Shown piece after piece: positions 18,499 to 27,576 of a stretch of DNA of 47,223 bases. This DNA comes from Salimicrobium halophilum (GTDB taxonomy: Bacteria > Bacillota > Bacilli > Bacillales > Halobacillaceae): the NCBI RefSeq assembly GCF_900100295.1, contig NZ_FNEV01000012.1:1-47223 (forward strand), written 5' to 3'. The notes under the pieces were generated by a model. The model did no database searches. It was given only the letters and a program-made list of their open reading frames with translations, and was not told where the DNA came from. The translations under genes and the position numbers were made by a program. The number at the start of each line of letters is the position of its first letter. The stretch's first letter is position 1.

Positions 18499-18792
18499 AT
18501 GGAAGTAACTGACGTAAGGCTGCGTCGAGTAAACACAGAAGGAAGAATGCGAGCAATTGCTTCTATTACTTTGGATCAGGAATTCGTCGTACATGACATT
18601 CGTGTCATCGATGGAAACAATGGTCTGTTTGTCGCAATGCCGAGTAAGCGTACACCGGACGGAGAATTTCGTGATATTGCACACCCGATCAACTCCGGTA
18701 CCAGAGGTAAAATCCAGGAAGCTGTGCTCGAGGAGTATCAGCGGGCAGAAGAACCGAATGAAGTGGAATATGAGGAAGCAGGCGCTTCTTAA
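18499..18792 (+). CDS. spoVG: Septation / gene-expression regulator SpoVG
   Basis: This 97-residue, highly conserved nucleic-acid-binding protein affects asymmetric septation and cortex formation in sporulating Bacilli. [12 protein letters not shown] and the basic [23 protein letters not shown] are hallmark stretches. An in-frame ATG at 18493 is too close to AAAGGTGGTG (18482-18491), and homologues start MEVTDVR, so 18499 is used. Control by sigma-H, and likely AbrB from the abrB gene in this window, follows from the upstream signals. Confidence 0.97.
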   Translation: MEVTDVRLRRVNTEGRMRAIASITLDQEFVVHDIRVIDGNNGLFVAMPSKRTPDGEFRDIAHPINSGTRGKIQEAVLEEYQRAEEPNEVEYEEAGAS

Positions 18793-18803
18793 GGGAGAGA
18801 AGA

Positions 18804-18835
18804 GAATCTAACCGATACGGTTAGGTTCTTTTTTT
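18804..18835 (+). terminator. spoVG terminator
   Basis: GAATCTAACC (18804-18813) pairs with GGTTAGGTTC (18819-18828), followed by seven T. Confidence 0.9.
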
Positions 18836-18837
18836 AG

Positions 18838-18960
18838 CTCGGGTGGTATTCCGTTCCTGGAATTTGTGAAAGGGCCCCCTTGTTTGTGAAGGGGCTGCTT
18901 CTGGCGTTTTTCCTTAGGATACGGAAGGAGAGCCTGTCGCCTGCTGTTGCTTATAATATA
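18838..18960 (+). repeat. Degenerate copy of the intergenic repeat before glmU
   Basis: CTCGGGTGGTATTCCGTTCC resembles the GCGGGGTGATTCCGTTC tail seen at 27704. A G/C-rich hairpin (GCCCCCTTG with TGAAGGGGC, about 18877-18897) and a TATAATATA (18952) follow. It is weaker than the other copies. Confidence 0.3.
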
Positions 18961-19000
18961 CCCATGTTTGTGTTTTTGTAATCACTACTTTCAGTGAATG

Positions 19001-19029
19001 TTGAAATTAATTCTGTTTTAAGATAATAT
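19001..19029 (+). promoter_or_regulatory. Sigma-A promoter of glmU
   Basis: TTGAAA (19001-19006), 17 nt, TAATAT (19024-19029). Confidence 0.65.
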
Positions 19030-19061
19030 TCATAGTGGATAACTATGATGGGGGTTACTTC

Positions 19062-20441
19062 ATGGCCAATCGTTTTGCAGTAGTGCTTGCGGCCGGGCAA
19101 GGTACGAGGATGAAGTCGAAGCTTTATAAAGTTCTTCATCCGGTGTGCGGAAAGCCTATGGTGCAGCACGTAACAGATCAATTAAACAAATTGGAACTAT
19201 CAGAGATCATTACTGTGGTCGGTTTCGGAGCAGAGACTGTTCAGGAGCAGCTTGGAGACAGCAGTAAATATGCCATTCAGGAAGAACAGCTTGGCACAGG
19301 GCACGCCGTTTTACAGGCAGGGGACTACCTTGCTGATAAAAAAGGGACGACTGTCGTCGTTTGCGGTGATACGCCGCTTCTGACGAGCGAAACACTCGAA
19401 TCCCTTCTTTCGCATCATGAAGAGAAGAGTGCTAAAGCGACGGTACTTACAGCTCACGCTGAAGACCCGCACGGATATGGACGTGTTATTCGGAACGGGG
19501 AAGGTAATGTGGAACGTATCGTAGAACAGAAGGATGCTTCCGAAGAAGAAGGTAAGGTTCAGGAGATCAACACCGGTACCTACTGTTTTGATAATGAGTC
19601 GCTTTTCAGGGCACTCTCTAACGTATCGAACAATAATGCCCAGGGTGAATATTACTTACCTGATGTAATGGAAATCCTTCAGGGTGAAGGCGAGGCTGTC
19701 AGTGCTTATCAGATGGATGATCTGAAAGAGGCACTTGGCGTCAATGACCGTGTCGCTTTATCCAAAGCAGAAGCGCTTATGCGGGAGAGAATCAACGAGA
19801 AACACATGAAGAATGGTGTTACGATCATCGATTCCTCTCACACTTATATAAGTGAGGAGGCGGTCATCGGCCGGGACGTTACGATTCACCCGGGGACGAC
19901 CATCACAGGCGATACCGTCATTGAAGACGATGCAGTGATCGGGCCTAATTCCTCCGTGGAACGAAGCTTCATCGGAGAAGGTACGGTAGTGAAACAAAGC
20001 GTGGTTGCGGACAGTCGAGTCGGCAGTCGAGTAAACATCGGTCCGTTTGCACATATTCGTCCGGAGTCCGAACTCGGAGATGGAGCGAAGGTCGGTAACT
20101 TCGTGGAAGTGAAGAAATCGAAGCTCGGCACAGGAAGCAAAGCTTCTCATCTCAGCTATATCGGAGATGCGGATGTAGGAGAAGGCGTGAACATCGGTTG
20201 TGGCACCATCACGGTAAACTACGATGGGGAGAACAAATACCTCACTACGATCGAGGACGATGCGTTCATCGGCTGCAACTCGAACCTTATTGCGCCGGTA
20301 ACGGTCGGGAAAGGTTCTTATGTAGCGGCCGGTTCGACCATCAACAAAGATGTACCTGCTGACTCACTGTCTATCGCAAGAGCAAGACAGACGAACAAAG
20401 AAGGTTATGCGCAAAAGTTAAAATCAATGAAAAAAGATTAA
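19062..20441 (+). CDS. glmU: Bifunctional UDP-GlcNAc pyrophosphorylase / glucosamine-1-P acetyltransferase
   Basis: This 459-residue enzyme makes UDP-N-acetylglucosamine for peptidoglycan. The N-terminal uridylyltransferase domain shows [11 protein letters not shown] (about 8-18) and CGDTPLL (about 101-107). From about 250 on, the left-handed beta helix of hexapeptide repeats (IG.., [18 protein letters not shown]) forms the acetyltransferase. An upstream in-frame ATG (19035) lies outside the homologous region; ATG 19062 has GGGGGT 6 nt before it. prs follows after 15 nt. Confidence 0.97.
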   Translation: MANRFAVVLAAGQGTRMKSKLYKVLHPVCGKPMVQHVTDQLNKLELSEIITVVGFGAETVQEQLGDSSKYAIQEEQLGTGHAVLQAGDYLADKKGTTVVVCGDTPLLTSETLESLLSHHEEKSAKATVLTAHAEDPHGYGRVIRNGEGNVERIVEQKDASEEEGKVQEINTGTYCFDNESLFRALSNVSNNNAQGEYYLPDVMEILQGEGEAVSAYQMDDLKEALGVNDRVALSKAEALMRERINEKHMKNGVTIIDSSHTYISEEAVIGRDVTIHPGTTITGDTVIEDDAVIGPNSSVERSFIGEGTVVKQSVVADSRVGSRVNIGPFAHIRPESELGDGAKVGNFVEVKKSKLGTGSKASHLSYIGDADVGEGVNIGCGTITVNYDGENKYLTTIEDDAFIGCNSNLIAPVTVGKGSYVAAGSTINKDVPADSLSIARARQTNKEGYAQKLKSMKKD

Positions 20442-20456
20442 TGGAGGGTTCGTTCC

Positions 20457-21413
20457 ATGGCGGCTAAGGACTATCGAAATTCGGAATTGAAGGTATTCTC
20501 CCTGAATTCCAACCCTGCTTTGGCAGAGGAAATTGCCAACAATATAGGCATTGAGCTTGGGAAATGTACGGTTACAACATTCAGCGACGGGGAAGTTCAG
20601 ATCAATATTGATGAAAGTATCCGTGGTTGTGATGTATATGTCGTACAATCAACAAGCGCACCGGTCAACCAGCATTTGATGGAGCTTTTGATCATGATTG
20701 ATGCGTTGAAGCGGGCATCCGCTAATTCCATCAACATCGTTATGCCTTATTATGGCTATGCGAGACAGGATAGGAAGGCGCGCGCTCGTGAACCGATTAC
20801 AGCGAAGCTCGTAGCAAACCTTCTTCAGACAGCAGGAGCGGACCGTGTTATCATGATGGATCTTCACGCTCCACAAATCCAGGGTTTCTTCGATATTCCG
20901 ATTGATAACCTGGTAGGGGTTCCGACGCTCACGGATTACTTTGAAAAGAAAAACCTTGATGATATAGTAGTCGTGTCTCCGGACCATGGCGGGGTTACCC
21001 GCGCAAGGAAAATGGCGGATCGATTGGAAGCTCCGATCGCTATCATCGACAAACGTCGTCCACTTCCTAACGTGGCGGAAGTCATGAACATCGTCGGGAA
21101 TATCGAAGGGAAAACGGCGATTCTCATCGACGATATCATTGATACGGCGGGTACCATCACCTTAGCAGCCAATGCACTTGTCGAGAACGGAGCTAAGGAA
21201 GTGTATGCATGCTGTACCCACCCTGTACTCTCCGGTCCGGCTATGAACCGCATCGACGATTCGGAGATCAAGGAATTGGTAGTCACGAACACGATTCCAC
21301 TCGGAGATGACAAGAAGAGCGAAAAAGTTACTCCGCTTTCCGTGGCTCCTCTCATCAGTGAAGCGATTATCCGCGTGCATGAGCGTCAATCTGTAAGTAT
21401 TTTATTCGATTAA
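20457..21413 (+). CDS. prs: Ribose-phosphate pyrophosphokinase
   Basis: This 318-residue class I PRPP synthetase makes PRPP for purine, pyrimidine, His and Trp synthesis. Seen are [10 protein letters not shown] (flexible loop), [11 protein letters not shown], the metal and ribose-phosphate segment [22 protein letters not shown], and the PRPP loop [17 protein letters not shown] lies about 10 nt before ATG. Its product is the effector of PurR and a substrate of HprT, both encoded nearby. Confidence 0.98.
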   Translation: MAAKDYRNSELKVFSLNSNPALAEEIANNIGIELGKCTVTTFSDGEVQINIDESIRGCDVYVVQSTSAPVNQHLMELLIMIDALKRASANSINIVMPYYGYARQDRKARAREPITAKLVANLLQTAGADRVIMMDLHAPQIQGFFDIPIDNLVGVPTLTDYFEKKNLDDIVVVSPDHGGVTRARKMADRLEAPIAIIDKRRPLPNVAEVMNIVGNIEGKTAILIDDIIDTAGTITLAANALVENGAKEVYACCTHPVLSGPAMNRIDDSEIKELVVTNTIPLGDDKKSEKVTPLSVAPLISEAIIRVHERQSVSILFD

Positions 21414-21416
21414 TAC

Positions 21417-21442
21417 GTTTATCTTGTGTAAGCAAGGGGTAT
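21417..21442 (+). promoter_or_regulatory. Sigma-B promoter of ctc
   Basis: GTTTAT (21417-21422), 14 nt, GGGTAT (21437-21442) match the general-stress sigma-B consensus GTTTAA-N12/15-GGGWAW. ctc is a classic sigma-B gene in B. subtilis. Confidence 0.8.
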
Positions 21443-21474
21443 ATATTAACGATAAATATTGGAGGTAGATGAAA

Positions 21475-22125
21475 TTGGCTATTAAACTTAAAGCGAACAA
21501 AAGAGATAACCTGCTAACATCTAAAACGAAGGAAATCCGTGAACGCGGGGACGTACCTGGCGTTGTTTACGGTAAAGAAAAAGACCCTGTAACTCTTTCT
21601 GTGAACAGCATTGAGTTGTTGAAGACAGTGAGAGACAACGGTAAGAACGCGATCATCTCTCTGGATGTAGACGGAGGCGACACGTTGAACGTGATGCTTC
21701 ACGAATACCAGATCGATCCGCTTAAAGACGAATTGATGCATGCGGACTTCTATGCCGTCAACATGAAAGAAGATGTGGACGTAGAAGTTGCGATTCATAC
21801 GACAGGAGAAGCGGAAGGCGTGCGCGAAGGCGGAGTATTGCAGCAGCCGCTTTATGAACTTGCTGTACGTGCGAAGCCGAACGAAATCCCTGAAGAAATT
21901 CTTGTTGACGTTTCTGAGCTTCAAATCGGTGACAGCATCATGGTCGGCGATCTGAAGGAAGGACGTAACTACGAAATTCTGGAAGATGAAAATACGACCA
22001 TCGTTTCGGTTACTCCTCCGGAAGAGATGCCGGAAGAACCGGAAGAAGAAGTGGACGAGCAACCGGAAGTCCTTAAAGAGAAAGATGATGAGGACGAAGG
22101 CGACGACGAAAACAAAGATTCCTAA
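21475..22125 (+). CDS. ctc: General stress protein Ctc, ribosomal protein bL25 family
   Basis: This 216-residue long form of L25 has an N-terminal 5S rRNA-binding barrel (about 1-95) and a TL5-type C-terminal domain (about 96-180) with GGVLQQPLYELAV, followed by a very acidic Glu/Asp tail (about 183-216). In B. subtilis it binds the ribosome under stress. Two starts are possible: ATG 21469, only 3 nt after GGAGG (21461-21465), or TTG 21475 with 9-nt spacing. The TTG fits both the spacing and the homologues (M-A-I/T...). The acidic tail is longer than usual and would suit a salt-adapted cytoplasm. Confidence 0.92.
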   Translation: MAIKLKANKRDNLLTSKTKEIRERGDVPGVVYGKEKDPVTLSVNSIELLKTVRDNGKNAIISLDVDGGDTLNVMLHEYQIDPLKDELMHADFYAVNMKEDVDVEVAIHTTGEAEGVREGGVLQQPLYELAVRAKPNEIPEEILVDVSELQIGDSIMVGDLKEGRNYEILEDENTTIVSVTPPEEMPEEPEEEVDEQPEVLKEKDDEDEGDDENKDS

Positions 22126-22139
22126 TAGAAAAGATAAAG

Positions 22140-22174
22140 TGGGGGCGTAGCCGAAAGGGCACGCCCTTTCTTTT
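22140..22174 (+). terminator. ctc terminator
   Basis: GGGCGT (22143-22148) pairs with ACGCCC (22161-22166), followed by TTTCTTTT. The stem is short but G/C rich. Confidence 0.6.
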
Positions 22175-22190
22175 CGCTTTTGTGTGACCG

Positions 22191-22370
22191 GTCTACTTGT
22201 GACTGAAGTTTCTAAGCGGGGTGGCTCCACATTTCATGTCTAGCTATGACACCTAGCCCTTAGCGACATAAGTGAAAACCATCCATAAAGAAGAAAAGCG
22301 CTTCTTTAGGCTGATTTTCACTTATGCGAGAAGGGCTGAGCAAGGTGTCTCCGCTTTTATATGCTATAAT
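22191..22370 (+). repeat. Hairpin repeat element carrying the pth promoter
   Basis: A unit TGACTGAAGTTTCTAAGCGG followed by GGTGGCTCC (from 22200) precedes a long imperfect hairpin: GACACCT (22248) with AGGTGTC (22343), AGCCCTT (22255) with AAGGGCT (22331), and CATAAGTGAAAA (22267) with TTTTCACTTATG (22315). The tail CTCCGCTTTTATATGC runs into TATAAT. The unit recurs almost unchanged at 27814 and 27861. Confidence 0.75.
22362..22370 (+). promoter_or_regulatory. Extended -10 promoter of pth
   Basis: TGCTATAAT is a perfect extended -10 at the edge of the repeat element. The same TGCTATAAT follows the repeat at 27899. Confidence 0.65.
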
Positions 22371-22406
22371 AATCATAATCATTTAATAGAAAAGGAAGTT
22401 CAGTTT

Positions 22407-22964
22407 ATGAAGTGTATAGTAGGGTTAGGGAACCCGGGGAAGAAGTATGAAGCGACAAGGCATAATATCGGCTTCGAAGTGATTGATGAATTGGCGAAGC
22501 GGAACCACTGGACCGTGGAGAAAAAGAAATTCAACGGTCTTTTTACAACGGAACACGTGAACGGAGAGAAAGTTCTTCTCCTGAAACCACAGACTTATAT
22601 GAACCTGTCCGGTGAAGCCGTGCGTGCTTTTCTCGATTATTTCGGGCTCGGAGAAGAGGATCTGCTGGTCGTCTATGATGATTTGGATTTGGCACCGGGG
22701 AAAATCCGTCTTCGTCAAAAAGGTGGTCATGGAGGTCACAACGGAATCCGTGATATCATCGAACAACTAGGTACGAAAGACTTCAAGCGCTTACGTGTAG
22801 GAATCGGAAAACCGAAAGATGGGTCGGTCATCAATCATGTTCTCGATACATTCAGCAAGGAAGAGAAAAAGTTCATGGAAGAGAGTGTAGATCGTTCCGT
22901 AGAAGCTTGTGAGGCCTGGATATCCCGGTCATTTGACGAAGTGATGAACGAATTCAATAAATAA
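22407..22964 (+). CDS. pth: Peptidyl-tRNA hydrolase
   Basis: This 185-residue esterase recycles tRNA from stalled peptidyl-tRNAs (SpoVC in B. subtilis). GLGNPGKKYEATRHNIGF contains the substrate Asn and catalytic His (residues about 6-23). PQTYMNLSG, YDDLDLAPGKIRLR and GGHNGIRDI complete the site. An earlier in-frame ATG (22272) would read through the repeat hairpin; ATG 22407, after AAAGGAAG, matches homologues. It is monocistronic with its own promoter. Confidence 0.96.
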   Translation: MKCIVGLGNPGKKYEATRHNIGFEVIDELAKRNHWTVEKKKFNGLFTTEHVNGEKVLLLKPQTYMNLSGEAVRAFLDYFGLGEEDLLVVYDDLDLAPGKIRLRQKGGHGGHNGIRDIIEQLGTKDFKRLRVGIGKPKDGSVINHVLDTFSKEEKKFMEESVDRSVEACEAWISRSFDEVMNEFNK

Positions 22965-22985
22965 ACGGCTTCTGTTCTGCGGCCG

Positions 22986-23015
22986 GTATAAGAAGAGCCC
23001 TGGATGATCACACTA
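22986..23015 (+). promoter_or_regulatory. Candidate sigma-F promoter of fin
   Basis: GTATA (22986-22990), 15 nt, GATCACACTA (23006-23015) has the same form as the site before csfB. fin is transcribed by sigma-F in B. subtilis. Confidence 0.55.
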
Positions 23016-23044
23016 AATACAGCTTGTATTCAGGAGGTCATCTT

Positions 23045-23275
23045 ATGCATATACATTATACATGTCGTCATTGTGATCGGGATCTTGCTACCATTCAGGG
23101 AGATCAGGTTCCTTTATCTAAGCTCGGGTTCGATGTACTTGATGCAGAAGATATCGAAAGAATGGTGGATGTGCAGAATAACGGGGATGTAGTACTTCAT
23201 GTAGTATGTGACGAGTGCCAGGACATGCAGCAGAACTACTTACATTACAGAGATCCGTATTATTTTATTCAATGA
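23045..23275 (+). CDS. fin: Anti-sigma-F factor Fin (YabK)
   Basis: This 76-residue zinc protein helps forespore RNA polymerase switch from sigma-F to sigma-G. YTCRHCDRDL (Cys pair near 7 and 10) and VVCDECQD (Cys pair near 56-59) form the metal site; SKLGFDVL and the C-terminal HYRDPYYFIQ match the Fin family. AGGAGG lies about 9 nt before ATG 23045; an earlier ATG (23024) precedes the ribosome site. It sits between pth and mfd as in B. subtilis. Confidence 0.92.
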   Translation: MHIHYTCRHCDRDLATIQGDQVPLSKLGFDVLDAEDIERMVDVQNNGDVVLHVVCDECQDMQQNYLHYRDPYYFIQ

Positions 23276-23354
23276 GACTTAAAGACGCTTCCGAACGGGG
23301 CGTCCGTGAACGAGAGAGGGAAGAGGAAGCTGTAAAGGCGGAGGAATGGTTATT

Positions 23355-26300
23355 ATGAATGGAGTAAAAGACTTTTTGCGTCCTCAGGAAGACATCGCAT
23401 CGATCATTGATGGGGTGAAAGGCGGCGTGAAAGAACAGATGGTGGCCGGAGTGTCGGGCACTTCTAGAAGTATGCTCGTTTCCATCGTACAGGAAGCGGT
23501 GGACAAGCCGGTGCTTCTCATCACCCACCAGCTGAATCAGGCTCAGCAATTGTATGAAGATCTGCAGGAGTGGTCGGACGAATGTCCGGTGCACCTTTAT
23601 CCGGTCAATGAATTGATCGCTTCTGAGATTGCGATTGCGAGTCCTGAACTGAAAAGTCAGAGGATCGATGCTTTGAATGAATGGTTGCATGAAGCATCCG
23701 GGATATGTATAGCACCTGTAGCGGCATTGAAGCGTATCATGCCGCCTATTTCCTATTGGCAGGAAGCCCGGCTGTCTTTTACAACAGGTGAAGATATAGA
23801 CCTTGATCACTATTTGTCGAAGCTTGTTAGAATCGGATATGAGCGTGTCGGAATGGTTTCATCTCCAGGAGAGTTCTCCATGCGTGGAGGGATTCTGGAT
23901 ATTTATCCGCTTACCGAAGAGAATCCTCTGCGTATTGAGTTGTTCGATACAGAAGTCGATTCTATACGGACGTTCGACGTAGAAACACAGCGTTCGAAAG
24001 AAAAACTTGAAAGCGCCGTCATCAAACCGGCGACCGAAATGCTTCTGAAGCCCGAGGATTATGCCAGAGCTCTTCATCAATTGGATAATGCCTATCAGGC
24101 GACGATCGGCAAATGGTCCGATAACGAAGCGAAACAGACCCTTTATGAAGAAATTTCCCATGATAAAGAACGTCTCGAACAGCAGGAACCATTTGAGAAC
24201 ATGTATAAATACATGAACTTTTTTTATGAAGATACGAAAAGTCTATTGGACTATCTGTCTGAGGATGGGCTGATCTTCTTCGATGAAATGAGTCGGATCC
24301 AGGAGACGGCTCAACGTCTAGATGAAGAAGAAGCCGAATGGCATCGTAATCTCCTTGAGAACGGCCGGACGGTAAGAGATCTCCGTATTTCGCATGACTG
24401 GCATGACATCTGGTCCAAAACGACGCACCAGCGTGTGTACCTTTCTGTATTCATGCGCCACATCCCGTCGACTCAGCCGGGGAATGTTGTGAACATTACC
24501 GGGCGTCAGATGCAGGAATTCCACGGTCAGATGAACTTGCTGAAAAACGAGATGGAGCGGTGGCAGAAGCAGGAGTTCTCGGTGGTCATCGCTGCTCCTA
24601 ACGAACAACGTAAAGAAAAAGTGCATTCGGTGCTTGAGGATTACGACATGGAAGCCATCATAGGCGGGGAGGACGTATCACTTCCGGTGTCCACGCCGGT
24701 GATTGTCGATAGTACCCTCCGAGCCGGGTTTGAGTGGCCGCTTCACAAGATTGCTGTCCTTACAGAGAGGGAACTCTTCAAGAAAAGTACACCGAAGAAG
24801 CGGAAAAAGAAAGAAAAGATATCGAATGCCGAGAGAATCAAGAGTTACCAGGAATTGAACGTCGGCGATTACGTCGTTCATTCCCATCACGGGATCGGGA
24901 AATACTTAGGAATAGAAACGCTCGAATCCGGCGGGACGCATAACGATTTTCTCATGGTCCAGTATTCCGGCAACGACAAGCTGTTTGTACCTGTCGAGCA
25001 GATCGATCTGATCCAGAAATATGTCGGATCCGAAGGGAAAGAGCCGAAGATCTACAAACTCGGCGGCTCGGAATGGGCGAAGGTGAAACGACGTGTCCAG
25101 TCATCGGTAGAGGATATTGCGGATGACCTGATCGAGATCTACGCCGAACGCGAAGCTTCCCGGGGGCATTCCTTCGAACAGGACGGGGAGATGCAGAAAG
25201 AGTTCGAGGAAGCATTCCCTTATGAAGAAACCCCGGACCAGATCCGGTGTATCGAAGAAATCAAACATGATATGGAGCGGGTGCGCCCGATGGATAGACT
25301 TCTGTGCGGAGATGTCGGCTACGGCAAGACGGAAGTCGCTCTTCGTGCTGCATTCAAAGCGATTGCGGAAGGTAAGCAGGTCGCTATCCTCGTCCCGACG
25401 ACGATTCTTGCCCAGCAACACTATGAAACCCTTACAGAGCGGATGCAGGATTTCGGAGTGAATATAGGGCTTATGAGCCGGTTCCGGACACGGAAGCAGC
25501 TGAAGGAGAACTCGGAAGGATTGAGAAAAGGTCTTGTCGACATCGTCGTCGGTACGCACAGGCTGCTGTCGAAAGATGTAGAATTCAAAGACCTCGGTCT
25601 TCTGATCGTCGATGAAGAGCAGCGGTTCGGGGTGAAGCACAAGGAGAAGATCAAACAGCTGAAAGCGAACGTAGATGTACTGACACTTACGGCCACTCCT
25701 ATTCCACGTACGCTTCACATGTCGATGCTCGGGGTTCGTGACTTGTCTGTCATCGAAACACCTCCGGAGAACCGTTTCCCTATTCAGACCTATGTCATCG
25801 AGTACAATCCGGTTTTCATCCGTGAGTCGGTAGAAAGGGAAATGGCGCGTAACGGACAAGTATTCTTTCTATATAATCGAGTGGAGAATATCGAACGGAT
25901 GGCTGCGCATATAGCGGAGCTGGTACCGGAGGCGAGAGTAGCGTTCGCTCATGGTCAAATGAATGAGACGGAGCTTGAAAACGTCATGTTCTCGTTCCTC
26001 GAAGGGGAGTATGATGTCCTGGTCAGCACGACCATCATTGAGACCGGTGTCGATATTCCGAATGTGAACACGCTTATCGTCTATGATGCGGATAAGATGG
26101 GTCTCAGCCAGCTTTATCAGATCCGTGGCCGTGTCGGTAGATCCAATCGTGTCGCCTATGCCTATTTCACCTACCAGCAGAACAAAGTGCTGACGGAAGT
26201 CGCGGAGAAGCGTCTTGAGGCGATCAAGGAGTTCACGGAGCTCGGGTCCGGCTTCAAGATTGCGATGAGAGACTTGTCGATCCGGGGAGCGGGGAATCTT

Positions 26301-26888
26301 CTCGGTGCCCAGCAGCATGGATTCATCGATTCCGTCGGGTTCGATATGTACTCCCAGATGCTGAAGGATGCAATCGAAGCGAAACGGCAAGGGAAAACAC
26401 CCGAAGCCGTGCAGCCGTTCCAGCCTGAGCTACAGCTCGATCTCGATGCTTATCTTCCGGGTGACTATATTTCTGATGAGAAACAGAAAATCGATATGTA
26501 TAAACGGTTCCAGACCGTAGAGTCGGAAGAAGATGTCCACGACCTTCGTGATGAACTGATCGACCGTTTCGGAGATTATCCGGAGCAGGTGGAGAAATTA
26601 TTCAAGGTAGCTGTGTTGAAACATAAGGCGAAGAAGGCGCGGATCGAAGAAATAACGGAGAAGAAACACATGATCGAAATGGTAATGGAAAAAGAACAGA
26701 GCCAGGCGATCGACGGGGCGAAACTGTTCGAGATGGCGAATCAGTACGGTCGTATGGTGCAGCTTGGCACGGACGAAAATCAATTGAACGTCCGGTTCCG
26801 CCTGGACAGGAATACCAAGCCTCGAAGGTATGAACTCATAGAAGAATTCATCGATCGTCTTCCTGAAATGATGCGGGACGAAGGGTGA
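23355..26888 (+). CDS. mfd: Transcription-repair coupling factor Mfd
   Basis: This 1177-residue translocase removes RNA polymerase stalled at DNA damage and recruits UvrA. It has an N-terminal UvrB-like region (about 1-350), an RNA-polymerase-binding CarD-type domain around ERIKSYQELNVGDYVVHSHHG (about 490-560), and RecG-type helicase motors with the P-loop GDVGYGKTEV (from about 652), DEEQ box, ATPIPRT and QIRGRVGRSNR, followed by the TRCF C-terminal domain. ATG 23355 is preferred over 23346 because GCGGAGGA abuts the latter and homologues begin near MNGVKDF. It follows fin. Confidence 0.97.
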   Translation: MNGVKDFLRPQEDIASIIDGVKGGVKEQMVAGVSGTSRSMLVSIVQEAVDKPVLLITHQLNQAQQLYEDLQEWSDECPVHLYPVNELIASEIAIASPELKSQRIDALNEWLHEASGICIAPVAALKRIMPPISYWQEARLSFTTGEDIDLDHYLSKLVRIGYERVGMVSSPGEFSMRGGILDIYPLTEENPLRIELFDTEVDSIRTFDVETQRSKEKLESAVIKPATEMLLKPEDYARALHQLDNAYQATIGKWSDNEAKQTLYEEISHDKERLEQQEPFENMYKYMNFFYEDTKSLLDYLSEDGLIFFDEMSRIQETAQRLDEEEAEWHRNLLENGRTVRDLRISHDWHDIWSKTTHQRVYLSVFMRHIPSTQPGNVVNITGRQMQEFHGQMNLLKNEMERWQKQEFSVVIAAPNEQRKEKVHSVLEDYDMEAIIGGEDVSLPVSTPVIVDSTLRAGFEWPLHKIAVLTERELFKKSTPKKRKKKEKISNAERIKSYQELNVGDYVVHSHHGIGKYLGIETLESGGTHNDFLMVQYSGNDKLFVPVEQIDLIQKYVGSEGKEPKIYKLGGSEWAKVKRRVQSSVEDIADDLIEIYAEREASRGHSFEQDGEMQKEFEEAFPYEETPDQIRCIEEIKHDMERVRPMDRLLCGDVGYGKTEVALRAAFKAIAEGKQVAILVPTTILAQQHYETLTERMQDFGVNIGLMSRFRTRKQLKENSEGLRKGLVDIVVGTHRLLSKDVEFKDLGLLIVDEEQRFGVKHKEKIKQLKANVDVLTLTATPIPRTLHMSMLGVRDLSVIETPPENRFPIQTYVIEYNPVFIRESVEREMARNGQVFFLYNRVENIERMAAHIAELVPEARVAFAHGQMNETELENVMFSFLEGEYDVLVSTTIIETGVDIPNVNTLIVYDADKMGLSQLYQIRGRVGRSNRVAYAYFTYQQNKVLTEVAEKRLEAIKEFTELGSGFKIAMRDLSIRGAGNLLGAQQHGFIDSVGFDMYSQMLKDAIEAKRQGKTPEAVQPFQPELQLDLDAYLPGDYISDEKQKIDMYKRFQTVESEEDVHDLRDELIDRFGDYPEQVEKLFKVAVLKHKAKKARIEEITEKKHMIEMVMEKEQSQAIDGAKLFEMANQYGRMVQLGTDENQLNVRFRLDRNTKPRRYELIEEFIDRLPEMMRDEG

Positions 26889-26889
26889 T

Positions 26890-26918
26890 GCATAGGATTT
26901 CCCTCTTTATCCATACTA
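26890..26918 (+). promoter_or_regulatory. Sigma-G promoter of spoVT
   Basis: GCATA (26890-26894), 17 nt, CATACTA (26912-26918) matches the sigma-G consensus GHATR-N17/18-CATXHTA at every position. spoVT is a sigma-G gene in B. subtilis. Confidence 0.75.
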
Positions 26919-26949
26919 AGACCAGTCTATGGAAAAGGAGGGAATGCGT

Positions 26950-27486
26950 GTGAAAGCAACCGGTATTGTCAGAAGGATCGATGATCTCGGGCGTGTCGTC
27001 GTACCGAAAGAAATAAGGCGCACGCTCCGGATCAGGGAAGGGGATCCTTTGGAAATCTTTGTCGACCGGGAAGGTGAAATCATTCTGAAGAAATATTCGC
27101 CGATCCTGGAGCTTGAGGGAATAGCTAAAGAATACGCGACGTCTTTATCTGAGGAAACGGGAATGACCGTTTTATTCAGTGATCGCGATGCTTTCGTTTC
27201 TATTGCCGGAACTTCCGGGAAGAAATATAAGGGTTCGCGAATCGGCGCTGAGTTCGAAAAAGCGATGGCCGGAAGGAAGCCGGTGATGGAGAAGCATCCG
27301 GAACCGAAGGAAATGGTGAAAGGTGAAGAAATGGATCTCATTTCTTATATGATTGTTCCTATTTTCTCTCATGGAGATGTCATTGGCTGCGTTGCTGCCT
27401 GGAATACAGAAGGAGCGCCGATGGAAGACGAGGTCGGTCTTTCGTTGAGGGTAGCTGCTCTTTTTATAGGGAAACAGATGGAATGA
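26950..27486 (+). CDS. spoVT: Stage V sporulation regulator SpoVT
   Basis: This 178-residue forespore regulator modulates sigma-G genes. The N-terminal AbrB-type swapped-hairpin domain (MKATGIVRRIDDLGRVVVPK) resembles AbrB encoded at 8918, and a C-terminal GAF domain (about 56-178) follows. The start is GTG 26950: AGGAGG (26936-26941) lies 8 nt away, whereas ATG 26929 and 26944 lie before or too close to it. Confidence 0.96.
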   Translation: MKATGIVRRIDDLGRVVVPKEIRRTLRIREGDPLEIFVDREGEIILKKYSPILELEGIAKEYATSLSEETGMTVLFSDRDAFVSIAGTSGKKYKGSRIGAEFEKAMAGRKPVMEKHPEPKEMVKGEEMDLISYMIVPIFSHGDVIGCVAAWNTEGAPMEDEVGLSLRVAALFIGKQME

Positions 27487-27521
27487 AACCGGTGATGTCA
27501 CGACATCTCCGGTTTGCTTTT
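27486..27521 (+). terminator. spoVT terminator
   Basis: AAACCGGTGATGTC (27486-27499) pairs with GACATCTCCGGTTT (27502-27515) with one T-T mismatch, then GCTTTT. The stem starts at the last base of the stop codon. Confidence 0.85.
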
Positions 27522-27576
27522 GTGTGCCGGGGCGGTGCTTAGGATTTTATGCGACACTTTTTGAACAAAATCAGGT

